A stretch of DNA of 64,000 nucleotides, from positions 496,001 through 560,000 of the forward strand of contig JAYRJL010000002.1 in the NCBI GenBank assembly GCA_041906305.1, written 5' to 3'. This stretch comes from SHVZ01 sp041906305 (GTDB taxonomy: Bacteria > Pseudomonadota > Alphaproteobacteria > SHVZ01). Positions 1 through 10,854 of the stretch are shown here, in pieces. A model generated the notes under the pieces. That model was not told where the DNA came from, did not search any database, and saw only the letters and a program-made list of their open reading frames with translations. The position numbers were made by a program, and so were the translations under genes. Each line of letters starts with the position of its first letter. Position 1 is the stretch's first letter.

Positions 1-1
1 G

Positions 2-3529
<3,528 letters not shown>

Positions 3530-3546
3530 CATAAGGGGATTGACCC

Positions 3547-5481
3547 ATGGCGACGGCCACCGGCCACGACGGCGTCAACATCCTGCTGGTCGACGACCAG
3601 CCGGCGAAGCTGCTGAGCTACGAGGTCATCCTCAAGGAGCTGGGCGAGAGCCTGATTAAGGCGAACTCGGCCCGCGAGGCGCTCGAGCATCTGCTGAAGA
3701 GCGACATCGCGCTGATCCTCGTCGACGTCTGCATGCCGGACCAGGACGGCTTCGAGCTGGCCACGATGATCCGCGAGCATCCGCGGTTCCGGAAGATCCC
3801 GATCATCTTCATCTCGGCGATCCAGGTCGCCGAGGCGGACCGCCTGCGCGGCTACGAGGTCGGCGCCGTCGACTACGTGCCTGTACCGGTGGTGCCAGAG
3901 GTGCTTCGCGCCAAGGTACGGATCTTCACCGAGCTCCACCGCAAGTCGCGTGCGCTGGAGAAGCTGAACACGGAACTCGAGAAGCGCGTCGCCGACCGTA
4001 CCGCGGAACTGGAGGCTTCGACGGAACGGCTGCGCCAGAGCGAAGAACGCCGCAGCCTGGCGCTCGCCGCCGCGCAAATGGGATCCTGCGAGGTCAACCT
4101 CCTGACCGGCGAGGCCGCCTGGGATGAGGGACAGTGCCGGATTTTCGGCGTTCCGGGGCCCGAGTTCCGCGCGACCCTCGACGACCTCAAGCCCCTGATC
4201 CACCCAGAGGATTGGGAGGCCCTGCACACTTTCGGCCAGAAAATCATCACCGAAGGCAAGTCCGGCCAGGCCGAGTTCCGCATCATCCGCCCGGACGGCG
4301 AAATGCGGTGGTGCGCGGTCTCCTTCGCAGCCACCCTGTCCGAGGACGGACTGCCCTTGCGCGCCAGCGGCGTCACTCTCGACATCACCGAGCGGAAGGA
4401 AGCCGAGCAGAAGCAGACCCTGCTCGCGCTCGAAGTCGACCATCGCGCCCGCAACATGCTGGCGGTCGTACAGTCAATTCTCCGCCTGACGCGGGCGGAC
4501 TCCGTCGGCGACATGGTGACCGCGCTCGACGGACGCATCCGGGCGCTTGCCCGCGCCCATACGCTCCTCTCCAGCTCGCGCTGGCAGGGTGCCGATCTCG
4601 GCCGTCTGGTCGCAGAGGAAATGGATCCCTACCGCGACGAGAACTCGGACCGGGTCGAGACCATCGGGCCGAGCGTGGTCCTCCGCCCTACCCTCGCCCA
4701 GGCACTGGCCCTCGCGCTGCATGAACTCGCGACCAACGCGGCCAAGTACGGCGCACTTTCCGTCCTCGCCGGGCGCGTTTCGGTCACCTGGGAACTTCGC
4801 GGCGAGCATCTGGTGCTGCAATGGGCGGAGGCCGGCGGTCCCCAGGCGAGCCCGCCGACCAAGCGCGGGTTCGGAACACGCGTCGTCGTCGCGAACATTG
4901 AGCAGGATCTCGGCGGACACGCGACCTTCGCCTGGCAACCGGAAGGTCTACGCTGCACGCTGTCCGTCCCCCGCAACCTCGTCGCCGAGGGCACAACGCC
5001 ACGGCGCGAGCAGCCGCGCCTTCATGCCGTCCCGGCACCCGAGCCGTCGCCGGCGCCTCAAGCTCTCGGCCGCCGGATCCTGCTCGTCGAGGACGAGGCC
5101 CTGGTGGCCATCATGATGCGCGACATGCTCACCGACCTCGGCTACTCGGTCGTAGGACCCGTCGGCGACCGCGCCGCCGCGCTGGTGGCCGCACGTCAGG
5201 CGGACATCCACGGCGCCATCCTCGATCTCAACCTCAGAGGAGAGACCACCTATCCGGTCGCCGACGAGCTCGGTCAGCGAGGCATTCCGTTCGTCTTCCT
5301 GACTGGCTACGACCGAGGCGTCATCGATCGGCGCTACGCCGAAGTCCCGTTGATGCAGAAGCCGGTAGACGAGCAGACGCTTCAGCGTGCGCTCGCGATC
5401 TTCGCCGATCCCCAGCCGCAACCGGCTCGCACCACGGAAGGCGAAAGGCGGTCCTTCCAGGCGCAGGCGCTGGCGGATTGA
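3547..5481 (+). CDS. REC-PAS-HWE histidine kinase-REC hybrid protein
   Basis: The 644-residue protein starts with a receiver (Asp60 in LVDVCMPDQDG), then a coiled coil (about 135-175), a PAS domain of the PAS_3 type (about 178-285), and a kinase core with phospho-acceptor His299 in DHRARNML. The defining HWE residues are present: His392 in the N box (LHELATNAAKYGAL) and the WxE pair Trp426/Glu428. A second receiver ends the protein (Asp560 in ILDLNL). HWE kinases are typical of Alphaproteobacteria and several feed the PhyR general-stress pathway. That role is possible here because EcfG-like promoters follow, but no PhyR, NepR or EcfG gene is in the window. The start has AAGGGG at 3533-3538. 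The N-terminal receiver could take phosphate from the upstream poly-HAMP kinase (inference). Confidence 0.92.
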   Translation: MATATGHDGVNILLVDDQPAKLLSYEVILKELGESLIKANSAREALEHLLKSDIALILVDVCMPDQDGFELATMIREHPRFRKIPIIFISAIQVAEADRLRGYEVGAVDYVPVPVVPEVLRAKVRIFTELHRKSRALEKLNTELEKRVADRTAELEASTERLRQSEERRSLALAAAQMGSCEVNLLTGEAAWDEGQCRIFGVPGPEFRATLDDLKPLIHPEDWEALHTFGQKIITEGKSGQAEFRIIRPDGEMRWCAVSFAATLSEDGLPLRASGVTLDITERKEAEQKQTLLALEVDHRARNMLAVVQSILRLTRADSVGDMVTALDGRIRALARAHTLLSSSRWQGADLGRLVAEEMDPYRDENSDRVETIGPSVVLRPTLAQALALALHELATNAAKYGALSVLAGRVSVTWELRGEHLVLQWAEAGGPQASPPTKRGFGTRVVVANIEQDLGGHATFAWQPEGLRCTLSVPRNLVAEGTTPRREQPRLHAVPAPEPSPAPQALGRRILLVEDEALVAIMMRDMLTDLGYSVVGPVGDRAAALVAARQADIHGAILDLNLRGETTYPVADELGQRGIPFVFLTGYDRGVIDRRYAEVPLMQKPVDEQTLQRALAIFADPQPQPARTTEGERRSFQAQALAD

Positions 5482-5821
5482 CCCTCGAGGCGTGACCCTC
5501 GCCGATTGCGAGTCGCCATCGGACTGAAGACGACTCGCAAAGCCCATCTAGATTTCAATCCTCGACTTCATAGCGTAGATTGAACTTTCTCAGCAGTTCT
5601 ATTGAGATTTTTCATTGAATCCTTGGTTATTTCTCCAGGGACGGCAAGCAACACAAGAGAAAGGCGTTGCCTTCCCATCTCCTTGACGTTATGAGCGCTA
5701 ACCCCTTCGCCTCTCGCCTTCGTGACTGCTTCGAATACCGGTGAGCCGCTGGGGCGGCGCGCAACGACGAACCGTCGCGGGTGGGCGAGCGGAAGTCAGG
5801 CGGCTTCGGAGTGATGTGCGG
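5482..5821. other. 340-base intergenic region with AT-richer core
   Basis: No convincing gene lies here. It holds a perfect 10-bp inverted repeat just after the kinase stop (5506-5540) and a distinctly AT-richer stretch at about 5550-5650, where the promoter of the following Crp/Fnr gene probably lies. I could not pick one clear -35/-10 pair, and no GGAAC element is present. An open frame on the minus strand (5627-5983) crosses into the regulator gene, has no recognisable protein features, and is treated as a shadow. Confidence 0.5.
5506..5540. repeat. Perfect 10-bp inverted repeat after the HWE kinase gene
   Basis: TTGCGAGTCG (5506-5515) is mirrored exactly by CGACTCGCAA (5531-5540) around a 15-base loop. 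It starts 25 bases after the kinase stop. No T run follows, so it is not a clear intrinsic terminator. It could stabilise the mRNA 3' end or be a protein-binding site. Confidence 0.5.
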
Positions 5822-6535
5822 ATGCCCATCGGCCAGAAGGATCAGCAACTGCTGCTCAGGGTGCAGCTTCTCTCCGGCTTCCCCGAACGACTTCTTCCCG
5901 AGCTGACAAAGGAGGCCTTCGTCCAAGGCCTGCCGAAGGGCACCATTCTGTTCGATCGGGGCGACAACGCCCAGTTCCTTCACGTCGTTCTTTCAGGTCG
6001 AGTGGCAATTACCAGCGCCATCGCCGAACGTGAGACGATCATCTTCATTCGCGAAAGCGGCGATGCGATCCTCGACCCGGCGACCGTTCTCGGTACGCCC
6101 TACGCCACGGGCGCACGGCTGATCGAAGGCGGGCGGATCATGATGATCCCGGTCCAAAAGTTTCGCGAGATCGCCACGGCTGACGCCGCAACCGCGGCCA
6201 TCACGATGCGGGCTCTCGCCGACATCACCCTCACCCTTACGCGTCATATCCGCGACCTGAAGCTTCTGACGACCATTCAGCGCCTGGGGCGCCATCTCCT
6301 CTCGATGATCGATGTCACCAGCGGAACAGCTACGCTGACCTTGCGCGACGACCGTCCTGTGCTCGCTGCCCTGCTCGGCATGACACCGGAGAGCCTTTCG
6401 CGAGCCTTCGCTCACCTGCGGACCATCGGGGTCAGTACCGACAAGAGCGGCTCGATCTCCGTCGAGAACGTGCGGAAGCTCCGTAGCCTTTCGAAGCTCG
6501 ATGAGCGGACGGAAGGCGATGCCCGCTCCAAGTAG
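5822..6535 (+). CDS. Crp/Fnr-family transcriptional regulator
   Basis: The 237-residue protein has an N-terminal cyclic-nucleotide-binding-like beta-roll (about 15-130, with KGTILFDRGDNAQFLHVVLSGRV), a long helix, and a C-terminal helix-turn-helix (about 175-225, with LAALLGMTPESLSRAFAHL). There is no N-terminal cysteine cluster, so an FNR-like iron-sulphur centre is unlikely; the ligand is unknown. The frame is open upstream to a GTG at 5741, but the ATG at 5822 has GGAG at 5808-5811 and begins where family homology begins. It follows two kinase genes in the same direction but is separated from them by 340 bases, so it probably has its own promoter. A strong terminator sits downstream. Confidence 0.88.
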   Translation: MPIGQKDQQLLLRVQLLSGFPERLLPELTKEAFVQGLPKGTILFDRGDNAQFLHVVLSGRVAITSAIAERETIIFIRESGDAILDPATVLGTPYATGARLIEGGRIMMIPVQKFREIATADAATAAITMRALADITLTLTRHIRDLKLLTTIQRLGRHLLSMIDVTSGTATLTLRDDRPVLAALLGMTPESLSRAFAHLRTIGVSTDKSGSISVENVRKLRSLSKLDERTEGDARSK

Positions 6536-6548
6536 ACCTCCGGCATCG

Positions 6549-6573
6549 GGAACCTCCGGACGCACCCAGAGTT
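6549..6573 (+). promoter_or_regulatory. EcfG-type (general stress) promoter element
   Basis: GGAAC (6549-6553) is followed by exactly 17 bases and GTT (6571-6573), the pattern recognised by alphaproteobacterial EcfG sigma factors. The intrinsic terminator at 6625-6645 lies between this element and the phospholipase D gene at 6666. A transcript would therefore either end as an RNA of about 65 bases or read through into that gene. Its -10 is AGTT rather than the preferred CGTT. Confidence 0.5.
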
Positions 6574-6579
6574 AGCTCT

Positions 6580-6645
6580 GAGCCGGCCCTAACACGCGCC
6601 CGACTCCTATGGTTCGCCTGATCCGGCCCCCGATGGGGCCTTTTT
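6580..6645 (+). ncRNA. Possible short stress-induced RNA (prediction)
   Basis: A transcript starting 6-8 bases after the EcfG-like element and ending at the T run of the terminator would be about 65 bases long, with a single GC-rich hairpin at its 3' end. It contains no open frame with a ribosome-binding site. The terminator may equally serve the Crp/Fnr gene that ends at 6535, with the phospholipase D gene expressed by partial readthrough. Confidence 0.27.
6625..6645 (+). terminator. Intrinsic terminator
   Basis: GGCCCC (6625-6630), a CGAT loop, GGGGCC (6635-6640) and TTTTT (6641-6645) form a compact hairpin plus T run, 20 bases before the phospholipase D start codon. Confidence 0.8.
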
Positions 6646-6665
6646 CATCGCCTGGAACACGCTAG

Positions 6666-8231
6666 ATGACGCTCCGGCAATACGCCCGCACCGGAACGCC
6701 TCCCTTGCGTCTTCGCGACCGCCTGACGCGCCGCCTGCTCGGCATCGCGCCGTCGATCCGGCGCAAGGCGATTCCAGCGCCCGATTTCGATGCCGTTCGA
6801 ACCCCGGTTCTTCAGCCCGGCCGCAACTGCTGGCAGATCGCACCATCCCGGCGCGGCGCCGTCATCGTCGATGCCGGTCCGTACTTCCAACACCTCGAAC
6901 AGGCACTGCTAAAGGCCAAACGATCGATCATGATCGTCGGCTGGGATTTCGATGCGAATATCCGGCTCTGCCCCGACCGCGACTCGCCCAAGCTCGGCGA
7001 GTTCCTGAGGACGCTCGTGGACCGCGAGAGCGAGCTTGAGATCAAGGTTCTGGTCTGGAGCTTCTCCGTCGTCCACGCCCCGAGCGCGCCTCTTCCCGCG
7101 CTTCTCGGGGCCGCCTGGCAGGAGCACCCGCGGATCAAGGTCGAACTCGACACCCACCACCCCTTCTACGCCGCTCACCATCAGAAAATCGTCACCATCG
7201 ACGACGCCGTCGCCTTCGTCGGCGGCATAGACCTCACCGTCGACCGCTGGGACTCGCCCAGACACGATCCTGAGGATCCGATCCGTACATGTGATGACGG
7301 CAGTATCTATCCGGCTGTGCATGACATCCAAGTGGCCGTCGACGGCGAAGTCGCTCGTCAGATCGCCCGGCTGGCCCGCGAACGTTGGCTGGATGCGACC
7401 GGCGAAAGCCTGAGCCCGGTCGATCCGGTCCAGGATCCCTGGCCTTCCGGGCTCGCCGCGGACTTCCTCGACACTGACATCGCCATCGCGCGCACCCAGC
7501 CCACCTGGGACGGTCACCGCGGCACGCACGAGATCGCCTCCCTCACCGTCGACATGATCGAGTCGGCGCGGCAGTCGATCTACATCGAGGCCCAGTATTT
7601 CGCGGCTCCGTTCCTGGGGAAGCTGTTGAGCCGGAGCCTGAAGCGACCCCACGGCCCTCAGATCGTGATCGTGATGACCCGTGCCTCGCGCAGCCCGGTC
7701 GAGCAATGGGTGATGGGCAACAATCGCGACCGCCTGATCCGGCGCCTGAGGAAGGCCGACCTTTTCGATCGCTTGCGGGTCTACTATCCGGTCGTGCCGA
7801 AGGGGTGCGACGACTGCGACGTCCTCATCCACTCCAAGTGCCTCATCATCGATGACAAGCTCCTCCGCATCGGATCGGCCAATCTCAACAATCGCTCCAT
7901 GGGGCTCGATACCGAGTGCGACCTCGTGATCGAGGCCGCCACCGCGCAGGGACGCCGGACGATCGCGCGCATCCGCGAGCAGCTTCTGGCCGAGCATCTC
8001 GGCATTACCGATGAAATGGCCGGACCGGCCTTCGCGTCGGCCCCTTCGCTGGTCGCAGCCGTCGACCGGCTGAACCATCACAAGCGCGGATTGCGGCCGT
8101 TCGAGATTGCCGAAAGCGGCCCGACCCATCCCGTTTTCGCGACGCCGATCCTCGATCCCAGCCGGCCCTTCTGGCCGATGTGGCTTCACCGGCGCAAACG
8201 CACCAAGTCCGTCGATCCCCTTTCCTCCTGA
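6666..8231 (+). CDS. Phospholipase D-like / cardiolipin synthase-like enzyme
   Basis: The 521-residue protein carries two complete HKD motifs (HxKxxxxD): HQKIVTID near residue 170 and HSKCLIID near residue 388, each followed by the GS/GG-containing strand typical of the family (VGGIDL, IGSANLNNRSMG). Such enzymes hydrolyse or transfer phosphatidyl groups through a phosphohistidine intermediate. No transmembrane segment is evident, so action at the inner face of the membrane or in the cytoplasm is likely. With the next two genes it forms the same set as E. coli clsB-ybhP-ybhN, supporting a role in phospholipid synthesis or remodelling, although here it faces the other two. Its last 46 bases overlap the 3' end of the YbhN-like gene on the other strand. 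Confidence 0.88.
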   Translation: MTLRQYARTGTPPLRLRDRLTRRLLGIAPSIRRKAIPAPDFDAVRTPVLQPGRNCWQIAPSRRGAVIVDAGPYFQHLEQALLKAKRSIMIVGWDFDANIRLCPDRDSPKLGEFLRTLVDRESELEIKVLVWSFSVVHAPSAPLPALLGAAWQEHPRIKVELDTHHPFYAAHHQKIVTIDDAVAFVGGIDLTVDRWDSPRHDPEDPIRTCDDGSIYPAVHDIQVAVDGEVARQIARLARERWLDATGESLSPVDPVQDPWPSGLAADFLDTDIAIARTQPTWDGHRGTHEIASLTVDMIESARQSIYIEAQYFAAPFLGKLLSRSLKRPHGPQIVIVMTRASRSPVEQWVMGNNRDRLIRRLRKADLFDRLRVYYPVVPKGCDDCDVLIHSKCLIIDDKLLRIGSANLNNRSMGLDTECDLVIEAATAQGRRTIARIREQLLAEHLGITDEMAGPAFASAPSLVAAVDRLNHHKRGLRPFEIAESGPTHPVFATPILDPSRPFWPMWLHRRKRTKSVDPLSS

Positions 8232-9148
8232 ACCACCGGTCGCCCGCGCCCGCACAGCTCGATGGCGCCAAGGCTCAGCGCGCCGAGCCCGAACGGGATC
8301 AGGAAATAAACGAGGCGGAAAAGGACAAGAGCACCGATTACGTCGGCGCCCGGCAGCAAGAAGGCGACCACGGCCTCGATGACACCGAGACCTCCGGGCA
8401 CGTGGGCGACGAGGCCGGCGGAGTTGGCCACGGTATATGCCGCCAGAACGTCCAGATAGTCGATCGCCGAACGATCGGAAAGCGCTGCGTAGAGGCAGGC
8501 GGCCACCATGGCGAAGTTCAGCGGACCGACCAGGAGCTGACCGAGCGCGATCGGCAAGGACGGCATTTGGAAGCTCCACGAGCGGATTCTGAGACTTCCG
8601 CGAAGCGTCGCCGCGAGAACGAGATAGACGGCAGGTACGCTGCCCGCGAGCAGGCCGAAGCCAAGCACCTCGCGCGGCCCGAGCCCGCCGATCCGTTCCG
8701 CCACCTCCGGACGCAGAAGGAGGCCTGCGGAAAGCGTGGTCGACAGCCCTAGCGCGACGGTGCTGGCGCAGAGCAGTATCACCTTCGCCACCTGCTCGAC
8801 CCCGAGGCCAAGCCGGGAATAGAGTCGGTAGCGTATGGCTCCGCTGCTGAGGGCCGCGAAGCCTATGCTGTGCCCGAGAGAAAGACTGGTCATCGAGACC
8901 ACGGCGATGCGCCAGTACGGAAGCTTCGCACCCGCGTAGCGCACGCCGAGCGTGTCGAAGCCCGTTAGACAGGCATAGCTCCCGAGCGCGCAGGCGCATA
9001 TGACGGCGAATCTGGAAGGGGCGACGGCGGCGATCGATTTCAGGATATCTGCCGAGTCATAGCTGCGGAGCGTCCGCTGAAGGAGAAATGCGGCCAGCGC
9101 CAGGGCGCCGGCGGCGAGCAGCGACCGCGCCCATTTCCACCGGCTCAT
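8186..9148 (-). CDS. YbhN/UPF0104-family membrane protein (lysylphosphatidylglycerol synthase TM-region-like)
   Basis: This 320-residue polytopic membrane protein has about eight hydrophobic segments, beginning with SLLAAGALALAAFLL, and the family signature VAHVPGGLGVIEAVV near residue 245. It matches the flippase-like transmembrane domain shared by MprF and YbhN, without the MprF synthase domain. It probably sits in the inner membrane and may move or bind lipids; its real activity is unknown. The start overlaps the stop of the EEP-family gene by four bases (ATGA at 9145-9148), so translation is coupled. Its 3' end overlaps the convergent phospholipase D-like gene. Confidence 0.85.
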   Translation of the reverse strand: MSRWKWARSLLAAGALALAAFLLQRTLRSYDSADILKSIAAVAPSRFAVICACALGSYACLTGFDTLGVRYAGAKLPYWRIAVVSMTSLSLGHSIGFAALSSGAIRYRLYSRLGLGVEQVAKVILLCASTVALGLSTTLSAGLLLRPEVAERIGGLGPREVLGFGLLAGSVPAVYLVLAATLRGSLRIRSWSFQMPSLPIALGQLLVGPLNFAMVAACLYAALSDRSAIDYLDVLAAYTVANSAGLVAHVPGGLGVIEAVVAFLLPGADVIGALVLFRLVYFLIPFGLGALSLGAIELCGRGRPVVQEERGSTDLVRLRR

Positions 9149-9990
9149 GAGGTCGTTGCCTCGACTGCCTCCCTTTCATCGGTCCGCGACGCCTGGGCCA
9201 GGATCTTGAAATCGACGAGAACGGGAAGATGGTCGGCCGCGATCTTGGTCAGCGGGGTTCTCACGACCTCGCTCCGTACCACCTCGATCGACCTGCTGAC
9301 GAAGATGTGGTCGAGACGAAGCATCGGCAGGCGCACGGGAAAGGTCGGCCTGGGTGAACGCGTGCCTTCGATGAGCTGGACGTCGCGCAGCTGGGACGAA
9401 ATGCGACGATAGGTCCGCGTCCCCGGGACGGCGTTGAAGTCGCCGGCGAGGATCAGCGGATCGCGGCACTCGGGATGTCCCATCCACTCCGGGCCGAGCA
9501 GCCATTCCATCTGGATGGCGGATTCCCGCGGCACGACGCCGAGATGCGTGTTGATGATCTGCAGCCGGGCGCCCCCGACATCGAGCTCCGCCCAGAGAGC
9601 GCCACGAGGCTCCAGAACGCGCCACCCGCGAAGGCCGGGCAGAGGCCCGGCCCGAACGAGCCGGGAAGGCAGGGCGGTCAGGATCGCGTCGCCATAGAGC
9701 TCTTCCATCACCTTGATGGCGGGATGGAAGTGCATCTGCATGCCGAGCTCGCGCGCGATGATCTCCGCCTGGTCCACGCCACCGGTGCGCGCGCGGCCGA
9801 CGTCCAGCTCCTGCAGAGCCACAATGTCGGGCTCTGCGATCGCGATCGCCTCGGCAACCCGTTGCGGCGAAAGCCGTCCGTCGATGCCGATGCAGCGATG
9901 AACATTGTAAGTCAGCAGACGTAGCACGTAGACGCTCCAGCACTCCGCCGGAACGAGTCTACCGATCCGCCGGCGGTCGAGATATTCCAC
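9145..9990 (-). CDS. Endonuclease/exonuclease/phosphatase-family protein (YbhP-like)
   Basis: Metal-dependent phosphoesterase fold of the EEP superfamily, 281 residues. Motifs in order: LLTYNVHRC (metal Asn), VALQELD (metal Glu), NTHLG, LAGDFNAVPGT (catalytic Asp and Asn), LDHIFVS, and ADHLPVLVDF (catalytic His). No signal peptide or membrane anchor is evident. The substrate could be a phospholipid head group, nucleic acid or inositol phosphate; the neighbours favour a lipid-related role. The ATG at 9990 gives about 22 residues before the conserved domain, and an in-frame GTG at 9927 is an alternative start. It lies 6 bases after the small membrane-protein gene and overlaps ybhN-like by 4 bases, indicating one operon. 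Confidence 0.87.
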   Translation of the reverse strand: MEYLDRRRIGRLVPAECWSVYVLRLLTYNVHRCIGIDGRLSPQRVAEAIAIAEPDIVALQELDVGRARTGGVDQAEIIARELGMQMHFHPAIKVMEELYGDAILTALPSRLVRAGPLPGLRGWRVLEPRGALWAELDVGGARLQIINTHLGVVPRESAIQMEWLLGPEWMGHPECRDPLILAGDFNAVPGTRTYRRISSQLRDVQLIEGTRSPRPTFPVRLPMLRLDHIFVSRSIEVVRSEVVRTPLTKIAADHLPVLVDFKILAQASRTDEREAVEATTS

Positions 9991-9996
9991 CTACGT

Positions 9997-10263
9997 CTAG
10001 GACAGGGCGTTGGCCCTGGCTGTCGGCCTCGCGGCAAGCATCAGGGCGCCGACGATCAAACCATAGGCCCCCCTCAGCCAGACGACGGCCAGCGACCCAG
10101 CGATCGGCTGCAGGACCATCGCGATGCCCGGCAGAATCGACACCAGCCCCGCAAGGGCGAGCAGGATCCGCGCGCCGACGCCGAGCCGAGGATCGGGGAA
10201 CATCAGCAGGACGCCCGTGAAGATCGACCACAAGCCGACTAGAGGGTGGGCGGTCACGGCCAT
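9997..10263 (-). CDS. Small membrane protein, DUF308/HdeD-like repeat
   Basis: The 88-residue protein has three hydrophobic stretches (LVGLWSIFTGVLLMF, ILLALAGLVSILPGIAMVL, VVWLRGAYGLIVGALML). The G-x-I-L-P-G-I pattern and the GAYGLIVGALML helix resemble the short DUF308 repeats of the HdeD acid-resistance family, which usually has about 190 residues and six helices. This would be roughly half of one. The frame ends 6 bases before the EEP gene, suggesting an operon. Start ATG at 10263, 49 bases after the DUF296 stop. Family assignment is moderate. Confidence 0.6.
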   Translation of the reverse strand: MAVTAHPLVGLWSIFTGVLLMFPDPRLGVGARILLALAGLVSILPGIAMVLQPIAGSLAVVWLRGAYGLIVGALMLAARPTARANALS

Positions 10264-10312
10264 CGGCTCTCTCCGGATCTTCTCAGACGACGAGTTTCCC
10301 GACCAATCGTCG

Positions 10313-10756
10313 TCATTCGGCGGGGCGGATCAGGGCGAGACCGCTTTCCGGGTCGATCGTCTTCCGCAGATAAGAGGGCGACTCGGTGACGATCACTTCC
10401 AGGGTCGGGCGCACATGCGCCTTGCCGAGGTGCCCGGCCATGGCAGAGCCGTCCTTGTCTCCGAGGACCACGTGGAGATGGACGGCTGGATCGCCTTTCG
10501 GCGACAGCGCCACATCGCCGACGAGCGCCGCCACTTCGACCTGACGATCCACTGGAATTTCGACGTACTGCTTGGTTTTCCAGCAGAAGTACTGGAGCGA
10601 CGCGTCGCTGAAAGCGCCGATCCCGGTGATCTGCGCCGAATCCAGATCCGCTTCCCGCGCGAAGGCGCCGAGACAGGACATGACCTCGTCGCCCGTCTCG
10701 AGGACGACCGCATAGGTACGACGCTCACCGGCCTCGTCGAGCAACTGCGTCTTCAT
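10313..10756 (-). CDS. PPC/DUF296-domain protein
   Basis: The 147-residue protein is a single DUF296 (PPC) domain. It has the central GIGAFSDASLQYF segment and VHLHVVLGDKDGSAMAGHLGKAHV, with the conserved histidines that bind a metal in bacterial homologues. Plant PPC domains are fused to AT-hooks; free-standing bacterial ones form trimers of unknown function. The frame extends to a TTG at 10774, but the ATG at 10756 has GGAG 12 bases upstream and is preferred. An EcfG-type element on the same strand (10789-10813) would give a leader of about 25 bases, so stress control is likely. It is divergent from the UdgX gene. Confidence 0.83.
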   Translation of the reverse strand: MKTQLLDEAGERRTYAVVLETGDEVMSCLGAFAREADLDSAQITGIGAFSDASLQYFCWKTKQYVEIPVDRQVEVAALVGDVALSPKGDPAVHLHVVLGDKDGSAMAGHLGKAHVRPTLEVIVTESPSYLRKTIDPESGLALIRPAE

Positions 10757-10788
10757 GGACTGGAATGTCTCCAAAGCTGTCGGGGGTT

Positions 10789-10813
10789 AACCGGGCTCGG
10801 AGCCCTTCGTTCC
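10789..10813 (-). promoter_or_regulatory. EcfG-type promoter for the DUF296 gene
   Basis: Read on the minus strand, GGAAC (10813-10809), 17 bases, then GTT (10791-10789). Transcription should start near 10782, upstream of the ATG at 10756. Its -35 box lies only 7 bases from that of the opposite-facing UdgX promoter. Confidence 0.65.
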
Positions 10814-10820
10814 GCGGAAC

Positions 10821-10845
10821 GGAACCCCTCACCCGCTAACCTGTT
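10821..10845 (+). promoter_or_regulatory. EcfG-type promoter for the UdgX gene
   Basis: GGAAC (10821-10825), 17 bases, GTT (10843-10845), then only nine bases to the ATG at 10855. The expected start of transcription is at or within a few bases of the start codon, and there is no Shine-Dalgarno sequence, so the message is probably leaderless. Confidence 0.65.
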
Positions 10846-10854
10846 GAAAGACAC

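Noticed and set aside
6909..8999. 696-codon open frame on the minus strand
   Set aside because: It covers the phospholipase D-like gene in antisense and part of ybhN-like in another frame; both of those have clear motifs, this one has none.
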